NCBI RefSeq assembly: GCF_900102375.1
Contig: NZ_FNBO01000001.1
Coordinates: 476,692-540,691, forward strand
Origin: Halorubrum xinjiangense
GTDB taxonomy: Archaea; Halobacteriota; Halobacteria; Halobacteriales; Haloferacaceae
Length of the DNA: 64,000 nt
Direction: 5' to 3'
Position 1 is the first letter of the stretch; each line of letters starts with the position of its first letter. Under the pieces are notes generated by a model, which was not told the DNA's origin, ran no database searches, and saw only the letters and a program-made list of their open reading frames with translations. Positions 9,474 through 17,705 of the stretch are shown here, piece after piece. The translations under genes and the position numbers were made by a program.

Positions 9474-9788
9474 TCAGTCGCGGTCGGGCTCGCGGACGTT
9501 CCACTTCCAGAGGAACCACGCGACGGCGGCGGCGATCAGGATCGTCACCAGTAGGCCGGGGCGAGGGACCCCGCGGGTCCACGCGTCGACGACGAGGAGG
9601 CTCGTCGCGGCCGCGGCGACGACGAGGACCGCCGCCGCGTCGCGGGCGAGTTCCGCCTCGCGCTCGGGCGGGAGCCCGCCGTCGTAGCCGGCGATCAGGC
9701 CGACCTTCTCGCGACTCCGGATCGCCCACGCGAGCAGGAGACAGACGGCGATCGGGACGGCCGACAGGAGGGTTACAGCGAGGGCCAT
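9474..9788 (-). CDS. Small two-helix membrane protein (DUF3784-like)
   Basis: 104 aa with hydrophobic helices at about residues 3-22 and 48-92 (possibly two segments). Between them lies GLIAGYDGGLPPEREAELAR, which resembles the LIAGYN-acidic motif of DUF3784 proteins. The function is unknown. An AT-rich box (rc CTGTTTTTATT) about 28 bases upstream fits a leaderless start. Confidence 0.75.
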   Translation of the reverse strand: MALAVTLLSAVPIAVCLLLAWAIRSREKVGLIAGYDGGLPPEREAELARDAAAVLVVAAAATSLLVVDAWTRGVPRPGLLVTILIAAAVAWFLWKWNVREPDRD

Positions 9789-9975
9789 AGTGGAGGCACG
9801 TGGGGTGATCGGAATAAAAACAGCCGGTCGTTGACGTACGTGAATCGGAGTTGCGAAGTGGCTTTATAAATAATCGAGTGACCTCGCTGGCGGCTGTTTA
9901 TAAACAGCGCCGACGCTGCGACGAGCACCGTCGAAGCTCCGGCCGCGGCCATATAAATCGGTGCTGACGGATCGA

Positions 9976-10222
9976 CGGAGAACACCGCCAAAGCCCCAGC
10001 CGTGAGGGCGGCGCACGCTCGCTGCGCTCCTCGCTCGCGTTGCTCGCTGCGGTGCTTGCGTCGCCTGCGCCGCCCTCACGGCTGCCCCTTTGAGTCCCAC
10101 CCCGCACAGCACCGCAGCCTCACACCTCCCCAGCCTCGTCGGTGGTCCTCCGCTTCGCTCCGGACCACCGACTCCCTCGCGCGCGCTCCTCGCGTCCTTC
10201 GGACGCTCGGAGGCACGCGCCA
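9976..10222 (+). repeat. Dispersed structured repeat, copy B (candidate ncRNA or non-autonomous element)
   Basis: The 545-base interval between genes (9789-10334) has no credible CDS. It holds the box AACACCGCCAAAGCCCCAGCC (9981-10001) and a perfect 19-bp stem (9997-10015 with 10066-10084, loop 50). Then come CCCCTTTGAGTCCCA-CCCCGCAC, an 11-bp stem (10138-10148 with 10162-10172) and a hairpin GCGTCC-TTC-GGACGC (10192-10206) inside a longer GC stem, ending CACGCGCCACCGCA. A diverged second box lies at about 9924-9945. AT boxes flank it: GCTGTTTATAAACAGC (perfect 16-bp palindrome, about 9890-9906), ATATAAATC (9951) and GTATTTAAATAC (10262). Related copies are at 30.3 and 31.1 kb. Confidence 0.85.
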
Positions 10223-10334
10223 CCGCATCGTTATTTATCAGCGATCTTCGCCACCGCTCACGAGTATTTAAATACCACATCGCGGCCACAGACCCGGTTC
10301 GCCCGGTCCCAGAACCGCTCAACGATCGACCGTC

Positions 10335-11822
10335 TCAGCCGTCCAACTCCTCGCGCAGCAGCCCGTTCACCTGTCCGGGGTCGGCGCTGCCGCCGGTCGC
10401 CTGCATCACCTGGCCGACGAGGAAGTTGATCGCGCCCTCGTCGCCGTCGTGGTAGTCGGCGACGGCGTCGGGGTTCTCGTCGATGGCGGCTTCGACGGCG
10501 GTCTCGACCTCGCCGCTCTCGGCCTTCCCGAGGCCCTCGCGTTCGATGACCGTCTCGGGGTCGTCGCCCTCGTCGAGCATCTCGCGGAGGACGACCTCCT
10601 CGGCGTTTTTCACCGTCAGCTCGTCGGCGGCGACCAGCTCGATCAGGCGCGTGAACTCGTCGAGTCGACCCTCGACGTCGGTTATCGCCATCTCGCGGTA
10701 GTTGAGCTCGCCGAGGAGGTTGTCGGCGACCCACGTCGCGGCGAGGTCGGGGTCGAACTCGCTGGCCACGTCCTCGAAGAAGTCCGCGACCGCCTTCGTG
10801 GAGGTGAGCTTGGAGGCCGCCTCGCGGTCGAGCCCGTACTCCTCGCGGAAGCGCTCGCGGCGGGCGTCTGGCAGCTCCGGGATCGCGATCTGCTCTTTCC
10901 AGTCGGCCACCTCCAGCGCGGGGAGGTCGCCCTCGCGGAAGTAGCGGTAGTCCTTCTCGGCCTCCTTCGAGCGCATCCCGACCGTGACGCCGCGGTCCTC
11001 GTCCCAGTGGCGGGTCTCCTGTTCGATCTCGCGGCCGCGCCGGAGGAAGTTCTCCTGACGGGTGACCTCGTAGGCGAGCGCCTGCTCGGCGCCCTTGTGA
11101 CTGGAGATGTTCTTCACCTCCGCGCGGTTCACGTCCTCGAGGGCCTCCTCGGCGATCGTCCCGTCGTCGGCGACGTGCTCTGCGGGGACGAGGGAGACGT
11201 TGGCGTCGACGCGTAAGCTCCCGTCGCGGCCGGGGTCGAACACGCCGAGGTACTCTAAGACCTCCTCTAACTTCGCGAGGAACGCGCGCGTCTCGGCCGG
11301 CGAGCGGAAGTCCGGCTCCGTGACGATCTCCATCAGGGGCGTCCCGGCGCGGTTGTAGTTCACCAGCGTGTGGGTCGCGGACTCGATGGAGCCGCCGGCG
11401 TGCTGGAGGCTCCCGGGGTCCTCCTCGAGGTGCGCCCGGGTGATCCCGATGGTCCGCGGGTCGCCGTCGACGCGCACCTCGAGCTCCCCGGACTGGCAGA
11501 TCGGCGCGTCGTACTGGGTGAGCTGGAAGTTCTTCGGGAGGTCGGGGTAGTAGTAGTTCTTCCGGTGGAACGTGGTCGTCTCGGGGATGTCGGCGTCGAT
11601 CGCTTTCCCCACCTTCACCGCGGCCTCGACGGCGGCCTCGTTGAGGACGGGGAGCGCGCCCGGCAGCCCGAGGCAGGTCGGGCAGGTGCGCGTGTTCGGC
11701 GCCTCGTCCTCTTCGGCCTCCGTCGAGCAGCCGCAGAAGATCTTCGTGTCGGTCTCGAGCTGGACGTGGACCTCCAGCCCGATCACGACTGTCCGGTCCG
11801 CCGTCGCGGCCTGCGTGCTCAT
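10335..11822 (-). CDS. gatB: Aspartyl/glutamyl-tRNA(Asn/Gln) amidotransferase subunit B
   Basis: 495 aa. GatB is the kinase subunit of GatCAB, which converts misacylated Glu-tRNA(Gln) and/or Asp-tRNA(Asn) to the amidated form. Seen: IGLEVHVQLETDTKIFCGC, the zinc-site Cys set (CGCS...TCPTCLG), LPGALPVLN, HRKNYYYPDLPKNFQ, SRINR-equivalent VNYNRAGTPLMEIVTEPD and MRSKEAEKDYRYFREGDLP. The C-terminal tail/YqeY-like domain ends GQVMQATGGSADPGQVNGLL. ATG at 11822 chosen; the longer frame upstream has no similarity. gatA and gatC are not in this window. Confidence 0.97.
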   Translation of the reverse strand: MSTQAATADRTVVIGLEVHVQLETDTKIFCGCSTEAEEDEAPNTRTCPTCLGLPGALPVLNEAAVEAAVKVGKAIDADIPETTTFHRKNYYYPDLPKNFQLTQYDAPICQSGELEVRVDGDPRTIGITRAHLEEDPGSLQHAGGSIESATHTLVNYNRAGTPLMEIVTEPDFRSPAETRAFLAKLEEVLEYLGVFDPGRDGSLRVDANVSLVPAEHVADDGTIAEEALEDVNRAEVKNISSHKGAEQALAYEVTRQENFLRRGREIEQETRHWDEDRGVTVGMRSKEAEKDYRYFREGDLPALEVADWKEQIAIPELPDARRERFREEYGLDREAASKLTSTKAVADFFEDVASEFDPDLAATWVADNLLGELNYREMAITDVEGRLDEFTRLIELVAADELTVKNAEEVVLREMLDEGDDPETVIEREGLGKAESGEVETAVEAAIDENPDAVADYHDGDEGAINFLVGQVMQATGGSADPGQVNGLLREELDG

Positions 11823-11988
11823 TACGGCTCTGTTGTGAGCGGGCCGCCTAAATCGTGTCGGGACGACGGCCGTCGCAGCGGGCGCCGGAGCGACGGATCC
11901 GCGGAGCCGATCCCGAAGGCCGCGGGGCACCGTCGGGGCGTCTCCTCGTTCCGACCCGTTTATTGTCGGCCGCGGCCCTCCTCCGCGT

Positions 11989-12537
11989 ATGACCGACGAC
12001 GACCGACGACGCGAGCTGATCGCGGCGCTCACCGCCGCCGACGCCGTCCGGTTCGGCGAGTTCGAGCTGTCGCACGGCGGCACGAGCGACTACTACGTCG
12101 ACAAGTACCTCTTCGAGACCGACCCGGACGCGCTCCGGCTCGTGAGCGAGGCGTTCGCCGACCGCCTCGCGGACACAGATACGAAGCTGGCGGGCGTCGC
12201 GCTGGGCGCGGTCCCGCTGGTGGCCGTCACGGCCGCGGAGCTGGGCCGCCCGTACGTCATCGCGCGCAAGCAGGCGAAGGAGTACGGCACGGGCAACCGG
12301 ATCGAAGGGCGCCTCGACGAGGGCGAAGCGGTCGTCGTGATCGAAGACATTGCCACGACCGGACAGTCCGCGGTCGACGCCGTCGAGGCGCTCCGCGAGG
12401 CGGGCGCGACGGTGGACCGCGTGCTGGTCGTCGTCGACCGCGAGGAGGGCGCGGCCGAGCTGCTCGCCGACCACGACATCGAACTGGAGTCGCTGCTCAC
12501 GGCGACGGAGCTGCTGGCGGAGCGGGACGCCGAGTAG
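11989..12537 (+). CDS. pyrE: Orotate phosphoribosyltransferase
   Basis: 182 aa; transfers ribose-5-phosphate from PRPP to orotate in pyrimidine synthesis. Motifs: [16 protein letters not shown] (the substrate-binding lysine region), [32 protein letters not shown] (catalytic flexible loop) and the PRPP-binding [13 protein letters not shown]. Single gene transcribed away from gatB and converging on the moxR gene. A T-run just after the stop probably ends transcription. Confidence 0.96.
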   Translation: MTDDDRRRELIAALTAADAVRFGEFELSHGGTSDYYVDKYLFETDPDALRLVSEAFADRLADTDTKLAGVALGAVPLVAVTAAELGRPYVIARKQAKEYGTGNRIEGRLDEGEAVVVIEDIATTGQSAVDAVEALREAGATVDRVLVVVDREEGAAELLADHDIELESLLTATELLAERDAE

Positions 12538-12548
12538 CTCACGGCTCC

Positions 12549-12554
12549 TTTTTT
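12549..12554 (+). terminator. T-rich terminator after pyrE
   Basis: Six T residues lie 12 bases after the pyrE stop, in the short gap between two convergent genes. Archaeal polymerase terminates at such tracts. Confidence 0.5.
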
Positions 12555-12563
12555 AAATCGGCC

Positions 12564-13526
12564 TCAGGCCTCCGGCGCGTCCACCGTCGGCACCGCGACC
12601 CGATCGAGCACGTCGGCGATCACGTCGCGCTCGTCGACGTCGTTGACGGCCGCGTCCGGCGTCAACACGAGCCGATGGGCGAGCGTCGGCTCCGCGACGC
12701 GCTTCACGTCGTCCGGCGTGACGAACTCGCGGCCGGCGATGACGGCCGCAGCGCGGGCCGTCTCGAAGAGCCGCTGGGTGCCGCGGGGGGAGACGCCGGC
12801 CTCGACGCGGCGGTCCTCGCGGGTCGCTCGCGCGAGCGATGCCGCGTAGCGCAGCAGGTCGTCGTCGACCCGGACCGACTCGGGGACCTCCCGCAGCGCC
12901 GCCACCGCGTCGGGGTCGAGGACGCGGTCGACCGTCGGCGACTGCTCGACGCGGCCGGCGCGCCGCCGGAGCAGCTCTAACTCCCCCGCCTCGTCGGGGT
13001 AGCCGATCGAGGTCTTGATCGTGAACCGGTCGAGTTGGGCTTCCGGGAGCGGGAAGGCCCCCTCGCTTTCGACTGGGTTCTGCGTCGCGATAACGTAGAA
13101 CGGGCTCGGAAGTTCGTGGGTCTCGCCGTCGACGGTCACCTGTCCCTCCTCCATCGCCTCCAGCAGGGCGGCCTGCGTCTTCGGCGGCGCGCGGTTGATC
13201 TCGTCGGCGAGGACGACGTTCGCGAATATCGGGCCCGGGGAAAACGAGAAGGAGCCGTCGCGCTCGTCGAACACGTTGGTGCCGGTGACGTCGGCGGGCA
13301 GGAGGTCCGGGGTGAACTGGATCCGGGAGAACTCCAAGCCGAGCGCGGTCGCGAACGAGCGCGCCGAGAGGGTCTTGCCGGTGCCGGGCACGTCCTCTAA
13401 GAGGACGTGACCGCGGGCGAGGATGCCGAGCGTGACGCGGTCGAGGAACTCGCGGTCGGCGACGACCGCGCCGCCGACCTCGTCGACGACGCGGGCGCAG
13501 GCGTCGGCCGCTTCGGGGACGTCCAT
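12564..13526 (-). CDS. MoxR-family AAA+ ATPase
   Basis: 320 aa. Walker A GHVLLEDVPGTGKT, Walker B VVLADEINRAPPKTQAALLEAMEE, sensor IATQNP and the MoxR-typical EGAFPLPEAQLDRF are all present; the C-terminal lid domain contains SPRGTQRLFETARA. Such ATPases act as chaperones, often with VWA-domain partners, to mature complexes or surface proteins. No VWA or DUF58 partner lies directly beside it here. The ATG at 13526 is used, because the longer frame runs into the tRNA gene. Confidence 0.92.
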   Translation of the reverse strand: MDVPEAADACARVVDEVGGAVVADREFLDRVTLGILARGHVLLEDVPGTGKTLSARSFATALGLEFSRIQFTPDLLPADVTGTNVFDERDGSFSFSPGPIFANVVLADEINRAPPKTQAALLEAMEEGQVTVDGETHELPSPFYVIATQNPVESEGAFPLPEAQLDRFTIKTSIGYPDEAGELELLRRRAGRVEQSPTVDRVLDPDAVAALREVPESVRVDDDLLRYAASLARATREDRRVEAGVSPRGTQRLFETARAAAVIAGREFVTPDDVKRVAEPTLAHRLVLTPDAAVNDVDERDVIADVLDRVAVPTVDAPEA

Positions 13527-13630
13527 ACCGCCCGCACGGGTGCCGGGCCGAAAAGCGTTGCCGGGATCGGAGACCGCGACGCAAACGCGATCGAAACGCA
13601 TAACAGCGGAACCGGCCAACGTCGAATCGA

Positions 13631-13715
13631 GCCGAGGTAGCCTAGCCTGGCCAAGGCGGTAGATTCGAAATCTACTGTCCATTCGGACACCGGAGTTCAA
13701 ATCTCCGCCTCGGCG
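13631..13715 (+). tRNA. tRNA-Ser (anticodon CGA)
   Basis: Perfect 7-bp acceptor stem (GCCGAGG 13631-13637 with CCTCGGC 13708-13714) and discriminator G at 13715. The anticodon stem GTAGA/TCTAC closes the loop TTCGAAA, giving CGA. A long type II variable arm (TGTCCATTCGGACA) and a TTCAAAT T-loop follow. The long arm and the anticodon both identify serine, reading UCG codons. No CCA is encoded and no intron is seen. Confidence 0.97.
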
Positions 13716-13769
13716 CTTCTTTCAGTCCCGTTCGGCGAGCGGCGGCGCTGCCGTGCCCCTCAATCGTTC

Positions 13770-14393
13770 CTACCCGATCAGCGCCGCCGCGAGGAACATC
13801 CCGCTCGCGGCGGCCGGCGGGATGGTGAGGTTGTCGTCGACGGCGACGCCGCGGATCAGCGGCGGGAGCCCGTCGGCGATCGCCGCGGGGACCGCGCCCG
13901 CGAGCGCGACGATCACGCCGGGGTCGGGGCCGAACTCGGGGATCGCGTACGGGACGGCGATCCCGAAGCAGACGAACACCATCGCCGCCACCACGGAGAG
14001 CCGCTTCGGCTCCGTCGCGGCGTTCTCGCCGAGGCCGCCGCTGATCGGGTCCCCGACGGAGAGCATCCACATCGCGGGCACGGCGAACACCGGCGCGAAG
14101 CAGAGCGCGGTCACGGCCATGCCGATCTGATACAGCGCGTAGCCCGCGATCCCGTCGGCCTCGTAGTCGCGAACGAGCGCGTCGTACAGCGGGTCGAGCG
14201 GGCCCACCGAGCCGGAGAGCCGCAGCGCTTCGAGGGCGCCGGCGATCGCGACGCTGCCGATCAGCAGCCACCCGGTCGTCTCCCAAGAGATCCAGCCCAA
14301 CAGGAACGGGACCGGGTAGAGGGTGCCGCTGGCGTGGACCAGGCGTCGCTCGAACTCCACGCGCTCGCGCCACGCCGCGGCCGGGAGCGTCAC
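13770..14393 (-). CDS. Polyprenol/dolichol kinase-like membrane protein (phosphatidate cytidylyltransferase superfamily)
   Basis: 207 aa with about six hydrophobic helices. RRLVHASGTLYPVPFLLGW near the N-terminus and the SVGDPISGGLGE motif match the SEC59/DGK1 (CTP-dependent lipid kinase) group, whose Asp-Pro motif binds the nucleotide. A role in recycling dolichol for haloarchaeal N-glycosylation is plausible but inferred. The stop of the upstream glyS gene lies 4 bases before this ATG, so the two are transcribed together. Confidence 0.8.
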   Translation of the reverse strand: MTLPAAAWRERVEFERRLVHASGTLYPVPFLLGWISWETTGWLLIGSVAIAGALEALRLSGSVGPLDPLYDALVRDYEADGIAGYALYQIGMAVTALCFAPVFAVPAMWMLSVGDPISGGLGENAATEPKRLSVVAAMVFVCFGIAVPYAIPEFGPDPGVIVALAGAVPAAIADGLPPLIRGVAVDDNLTIPPAAASGMFLAAALIG

Positions 14394-14397
14394 GCCC

Positions 14398-16200
14398 TCA
14401 GTTCCCCGCGGTCTCGACGTCGGTGTCGACGGCGTCGTATCGCTCGGCGACCGATGCGAACGGCTCGTCCCCGCGCAGCGCGGTCAGCTCTTCGGCCAGG
14501 TCCGCGACCGGGATCCGGACCTGCGCCGCGGAGTCGCGCTCGCGGAGCGTGACGGTGTCGGGACCGTCGCCCTCGATCCCGTCGCGGTCGACCGTGACGC
14601 AAAACGGCGTGCCGACCTCGTCCTGCCGGCGGTAGCGGCGCCCGATCGAGCCGGAGTCGTCGTACGCGACCGCCAGCCCCGCGGCACGGAGGTCGGCCGC
14701 GACCTCGTCGGCGAGCGCAGTGAGGCGGTCGTCGTTCGTCACCAGCGGGAAGACAGCGGCGTCCTGCGGCGCGACCTCGGGTTCGAGCGAGAGGTACGTC
14801 CGCGACTCGCCGTCGACCTCGTCCTCGCTGTAGGCGTGCGCCAGCAGCGTCTGAACGGTCCGGCCGACGCCGAACGACGGCTCGACGACGTGGGGCGTGA
14901 TGTGCTCGCCGCTCTCGGTCACCTCCTCGATAGCGAAGTCCGCGACGTCGACGTCGACCGCGTGGCTCTCCGCGTCGTCGCCCTCGCCGACGGTGACCTC
15001 GACCGTCTCGCCGTCGAAGGCGTCCGGGTCGCGCTCGGCGAGGGTCTCGAGCGCCTCGGCGACCGCGGCGGCCTCGCCGCCGAACTCGGGCCCGAGGACG
15101 GACATGTCGGGGTCGACGGTCGCGCGCTCGACCGTCTTCGGCTCGTCGTAGCGTTTGAACACGGTGAACGCGTCGTCCCCGTACTCGTCGTGCTTCGAGA
15201 GGTCGTAGTCGGCGCGGTACGAGAAGCCCGCGATCTCGATCCAGTCGCCGTCGACCTCGCTCTCCGCGTCCCAGCAGTCGGCCGCGTAGTGGGCCCGCTC
15301 GCCAGCGAGGTGCTGACGGAACCGGAAACGGTCGGTGTCGACGCCGATCCGGTCGTACCACTCCTTCGCGACGCCGAGGTAGTAACCGACCCACGGGGAG
15401 CCGATGACCCCCTCGTCGACCGCCTCGCCGACCGTGGTCTCGACGTACTCGCCGTCGTCGGCCTCCTGCTCGGTCGCGGGGTACAGCCGAACCTCGACGT
15501 CGCGGACGCGGTCGAGCGGCGGTTCGTCTTCCTCGGGGTCGATGAACTGCTCTAACTCGGCCTGCGTGAACTCGCGGAGGCGGAGCAGCCCGCCGCGGGG
15601 CGAGATCTCGTTGCGGTAGGCGGGGCCGATCTGGGTGATCCCGAACGGGAGGTTCCCGCGGGCGTACTCCTTCAGCCGCGGGAACTCGACGAAGATCCCC
15701 TGGGCCGTCTCCGGCCGGAGGTAGCCCGGCTGGGCGTCGCCGGGGCCGATGTCGGTCGCGAACATGAGGTTGAACGCCTCGACCGGCTCGCCGGCCAGCA
15801 TCGTGCCGCAGGCGGGGCAGGCGATCTCGTTGTCGGCGATGAGGTCCTCGACATCCTCGCCGGGGAGCGCCTCGGCGTCCTCGATGTCCGTGACGGCCTC
15901 GACGAGGTGGTCGGCGCGGTGGGACTCGCCGCACTCGGGGCACTCGACGAGCATGTCGTCGAACCCCTCCAGGTGGCCGGAGGCCTCGAAGACGGCCTCG
16001 GGCATCACCGTCGGCGCCTCGATCTCGCGGTTCCCCTCGCGGAGGGTGAACCGGTCGCGCCACGCGTCCTCGACGTTCCGCTTGAGGGCGGCCCCCTGCG
16101 GGCCGAACGTGTAGAAGCCGGCGGTGCCGCCGTACGCGCCATTCGAGCCGAAGAAGAACCCGCGGCGCTTCGCGAGTTCGGCGAGCGCGTCCGCCGCCAT
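14398..16200 (-). CDS. glyS: Glycyl-tRNA synthetase (class II, archaeal/eukaryal dimeric type)
   Basis: 600 aa. Charges tRNA(Gly). Seen: KRRGFFFGSNGAYGG near the N-terminus, YTFGPQGAALKRN, a zinc-site pair CPECGESH and CPACGTM, LRPETAQGIFVEF (class II motif 2 region), FGITQIGPAYRNEISPRGGLLR, HVVEPSFGVGRTVQ (motif 3 region) and a C-terminal anticodon-binding domain (VAYDDSGSIGRRYRRQDEVGTPFCVTVD). The stop of the upstream CBS gene abuts this ATG (16201/16200), so the pair is an operon. Confidence 0.97.
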   Translation of the reverse strand: MAADALAELAKRRGFFFGSNGAYGGTAGFYTFGPQGAALKRNVEDAWRDRFTLREGNREIEAPTVMPEAVFEASGHLEGFDDMLVECPECGESHRADHLVEAVTDIEDAEALPGEDVEDLIADNEIACPACGTMLAGEPVEAFNLMFATDIGPGDAQPGYLRPETAQGIFVEFPRLKEYARGNLPFGITQIGPAYRNEISPRGGLLRLREFTQAELEQFIDPEEDEPPLDRVRDVEVRLYPATEQEADDGEYVETTVGEAVDEGVIGSPWVGYYLGVAKEWYDRIGVDTDRFRFRQHLAGERAHYAADCWDAESEVDGDWIEIAGFSYRADYDLSKHDEYGDDAFTVFKRYDEPKTVERATVDPDMSVLGPEFGGEAAAVAEALETLAERDPDAFDGETVEVTVGEGDDAESHAVDVDVADFAIEEVTESGEHITPHVVEPSFGVGRTVQTLLAHAYSEDEVDGESRTYLSLEPEVAPQDAAVFPLVTNDDRLTALADEVAADLRAAGLAVAYDDSGSIGRRYRRQDEVGTPFCVTVDRDGIEGDGPDTVTLRERDSAAQVRIPVADLAEELTALRGDEPFASVAERYDAVDTDVETAGN

Positions 16201-17049
16201 CTACAACCCCTCCAGCAGGTTGACGTCGCGGACGATCCCGTCTAAGTCCGTGCCCGAGACGAGCGGGACCTGCTCGATGTCGTTGCTGATGAGCTCCTGA
16301 GCGACCTCCTTGGCCGTCCGCGTGGCGTTGACCGTGATCAGGTCCGCGGTCATGAAGTGGCGGACCGCCTCCGCGGGGATCTCGACGTTCCGGGTCGGGA
16401 GGTAGCGCGCGCCGGTCGCTTTGATCCCCTCCCAGGACCACTCGGAGTCCTGCTCGGCGATCGAGTCGCCCGTGCTCGCCTCGCCCTCGACGACGCGGGC
16501 GACCTCGAGGATGTCGACCTCGGTGAGCATCCCGGCGACCGCGGCGTCGTCGTCGAGGACGACCGCGTACGGGACCCCGGAGAGGGCGATCTCGCGCTCG
16601 GCGACCGGCAGCGGCGTCTCGGTGTGGGTCGCGTTGACCTCGGGGGTCGCGAGCTCACCCACGCGCGTCTCGCCGTCGACCTCGCCGCGGGCGATGGCCC
16701 GCACCACGTCGGTGACGGTGAGAATGCCGACGAGCTCGTCGCCGTCGACGACGGGGAGCCGCCGCGACCCCTCCGCGGCCATCGTCCGGGCGGCGTCGAC
16801 GATGTCGTCGTCGGCCCCCGCGGTCGGGACCTCGCGCATCAGCAGCGCGAGCTGGTCCTCGTCCGGCTGCTCGATCAGGTCGTCGCGCGTGACGAGCCCG
16901 CGGTACACTTCCTCGCCGTCGGCGTCTTTCACGACCGGGACGGACGAGAAGCCGTGCTCTTGGATGTACTCCAACACGTCGTTCCGGCTCCCGGGGATCT
17001 CGACGACGACGAGCTCCGAGCGGGGCGTCATGGCGTCTGCGACGTTCAT
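16201..17049 (-). CDS. Protein with four CBS motifs
   Basis: 282 aa made almost wholly of CBS sequence (two Bateman modules). Examples are MTPRSELVVVEI, FSSVPVVKDADGEEVYRGLVTRDDL, RRLPVVDGDELVGILTVTDVVRAI, VPYAVVLDDDAAVAGMLTEVDIL and EQVPLVSGTDLDGIVRDVNLL. CBS pairs usually bind adenine nucleotides and report energy state. No effector domain is attached, so the partner may be another protein. It directly precedes glyS. GTATACAAG about 26 bases upstream suggests a leaderless start. Confidence 0.9.
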   Translation of the reverse strand: MNVADAMTPRSELVVVEIPGSRNDVLEYIQEHGFSSVPVVKDADGEEVYRGLVTRDDLIEQPDEDQLALLMREVPTAGADDDIVDAARTMAAEGSRRLPVVDGDELVGILTVTDVVRAIARGEVDGETRVGELATPEVNATHTETPLPVAEREIALSGVPYAVVLDDDAAVAGMLTEVDILEVARVVEGEASTGDSIAEQDSEWSWEGIKATGARYLPTRNVEIPAEAVRHFMTADLITVNATRTAKEVAQELISNDIEQVPLVSGTDLDGIVRDVNLLEGL

Positions 17050-17155
17050 GCCCGTCTTTCAGCGTGCCACCTCTTGTATACTGCGAAGGTGTGCGGAGGC
17101 GAAACACCGGGCGGCGACGGGCCCTCGGGGCGGCGGGCGGCCGGCGAGGTGAGGG

Positions 17156-17232
17156 CTGACGGGTCGACAAGCCGACGAGCCGGCGATCTGACGGGTCGAC
17201 AGGTCGACGAGCCGGCGAGCCGACGGGTCGAG
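17156..17232. repeat. 32-bp tandem repeat, about 2.4 copies
   Basis: Units begin at 17156, 17188 and 17220, each with a GACGGGTCGA core; the first two share most of 32 bases. They lie in the 346-base gap between the CBS gene and the next small gene (17050-17395). No gene is seen in that gap, only this repeat and promoters at each end. Confidence 0.7.
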
Positions 17233-17366
17233 GGACCGTTGAGCCGATGAGAAACCCGACACGTTTCGGCGTATCGTCGTTTGAGCGGCGGTTTTTCGGG
17301 AGATACGTCGGCGACGAGTCCCGGAGATCTCCGATCCGACGGGAAACTTCGATCCGGTTCGCAACT

Positions 17367-17374
17367 CTTATACG
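17367..17374 (+). promoter_or_regulatory. TATA box for the small ORF at 17396
   Basis: CTTATACG is centred 26 bases before the ATG, consistent with leaderless transcription. Confidence 0.65.
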
Positions 17375-17395
17375 TACTGTGAACTATTCACAACC

Positions 17396-17617
17396 ATGTC
17401 ACGGAGTTCCACTCCTTGGGACGAGCCGGACCCCGACCGCCGTCGGACGGCGCTGCCGACGAACCCGGCGCTCGACGCCGCCGACGCGCCGGACGTGATG
17501 GCGTCCATCGACTCCTCGTCGTCGCGGCCGGAGCTCGTCATCGCGGACGTCTCGCGGGAGGACGCGTGGGTGTCGGTCGACGAGACCGACGCGACCGTCC
17601 TCGAGGAGTGGTGTTGA
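17396..17617 (+). CDS. Small conserved haloarchaeal protein of unknown function
   Basis: 73 aa, acidic, no membrane segment. The second half, RPELVIADVSREDAWVSV then an acidic stretch and EEW near the end, resembles small haloarchaeal proteins remembered as uncharacterised (possibly the DUF7556 group). A well placed TATA box and a T-rich tract after the stop (about 17650-17655) support it as a real single-gene unit. Confidence 0.7.
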   Translation: MSRSSTPWDEPDPDRRRTALPTNPALDAADAPDVMASIDSSSSRPELVIADVSREDAWVSVDETDATVLEEWC

Positions 17618-17705
17618 GCCGCGCCCAGCGCCGACAATCCTGATCTCCTTTTTTCTGCCGTAGCGCCGCCGCATTCCCCCGTTCACCGGAGCCTGTGCGC
17701 CGCAC

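Noticed and set aside
10002-10455. Short frames inside the structured repeat (89-121 aa)
   Set aside because: They arise from GC-rich inverted repeats, are not conserved in the other copies, and ignore the co-varying stems.
14323-15555. Plus-strand frame over glyS
   Set aside because: No motifs; antisense to a conserved tRNA synthetase.
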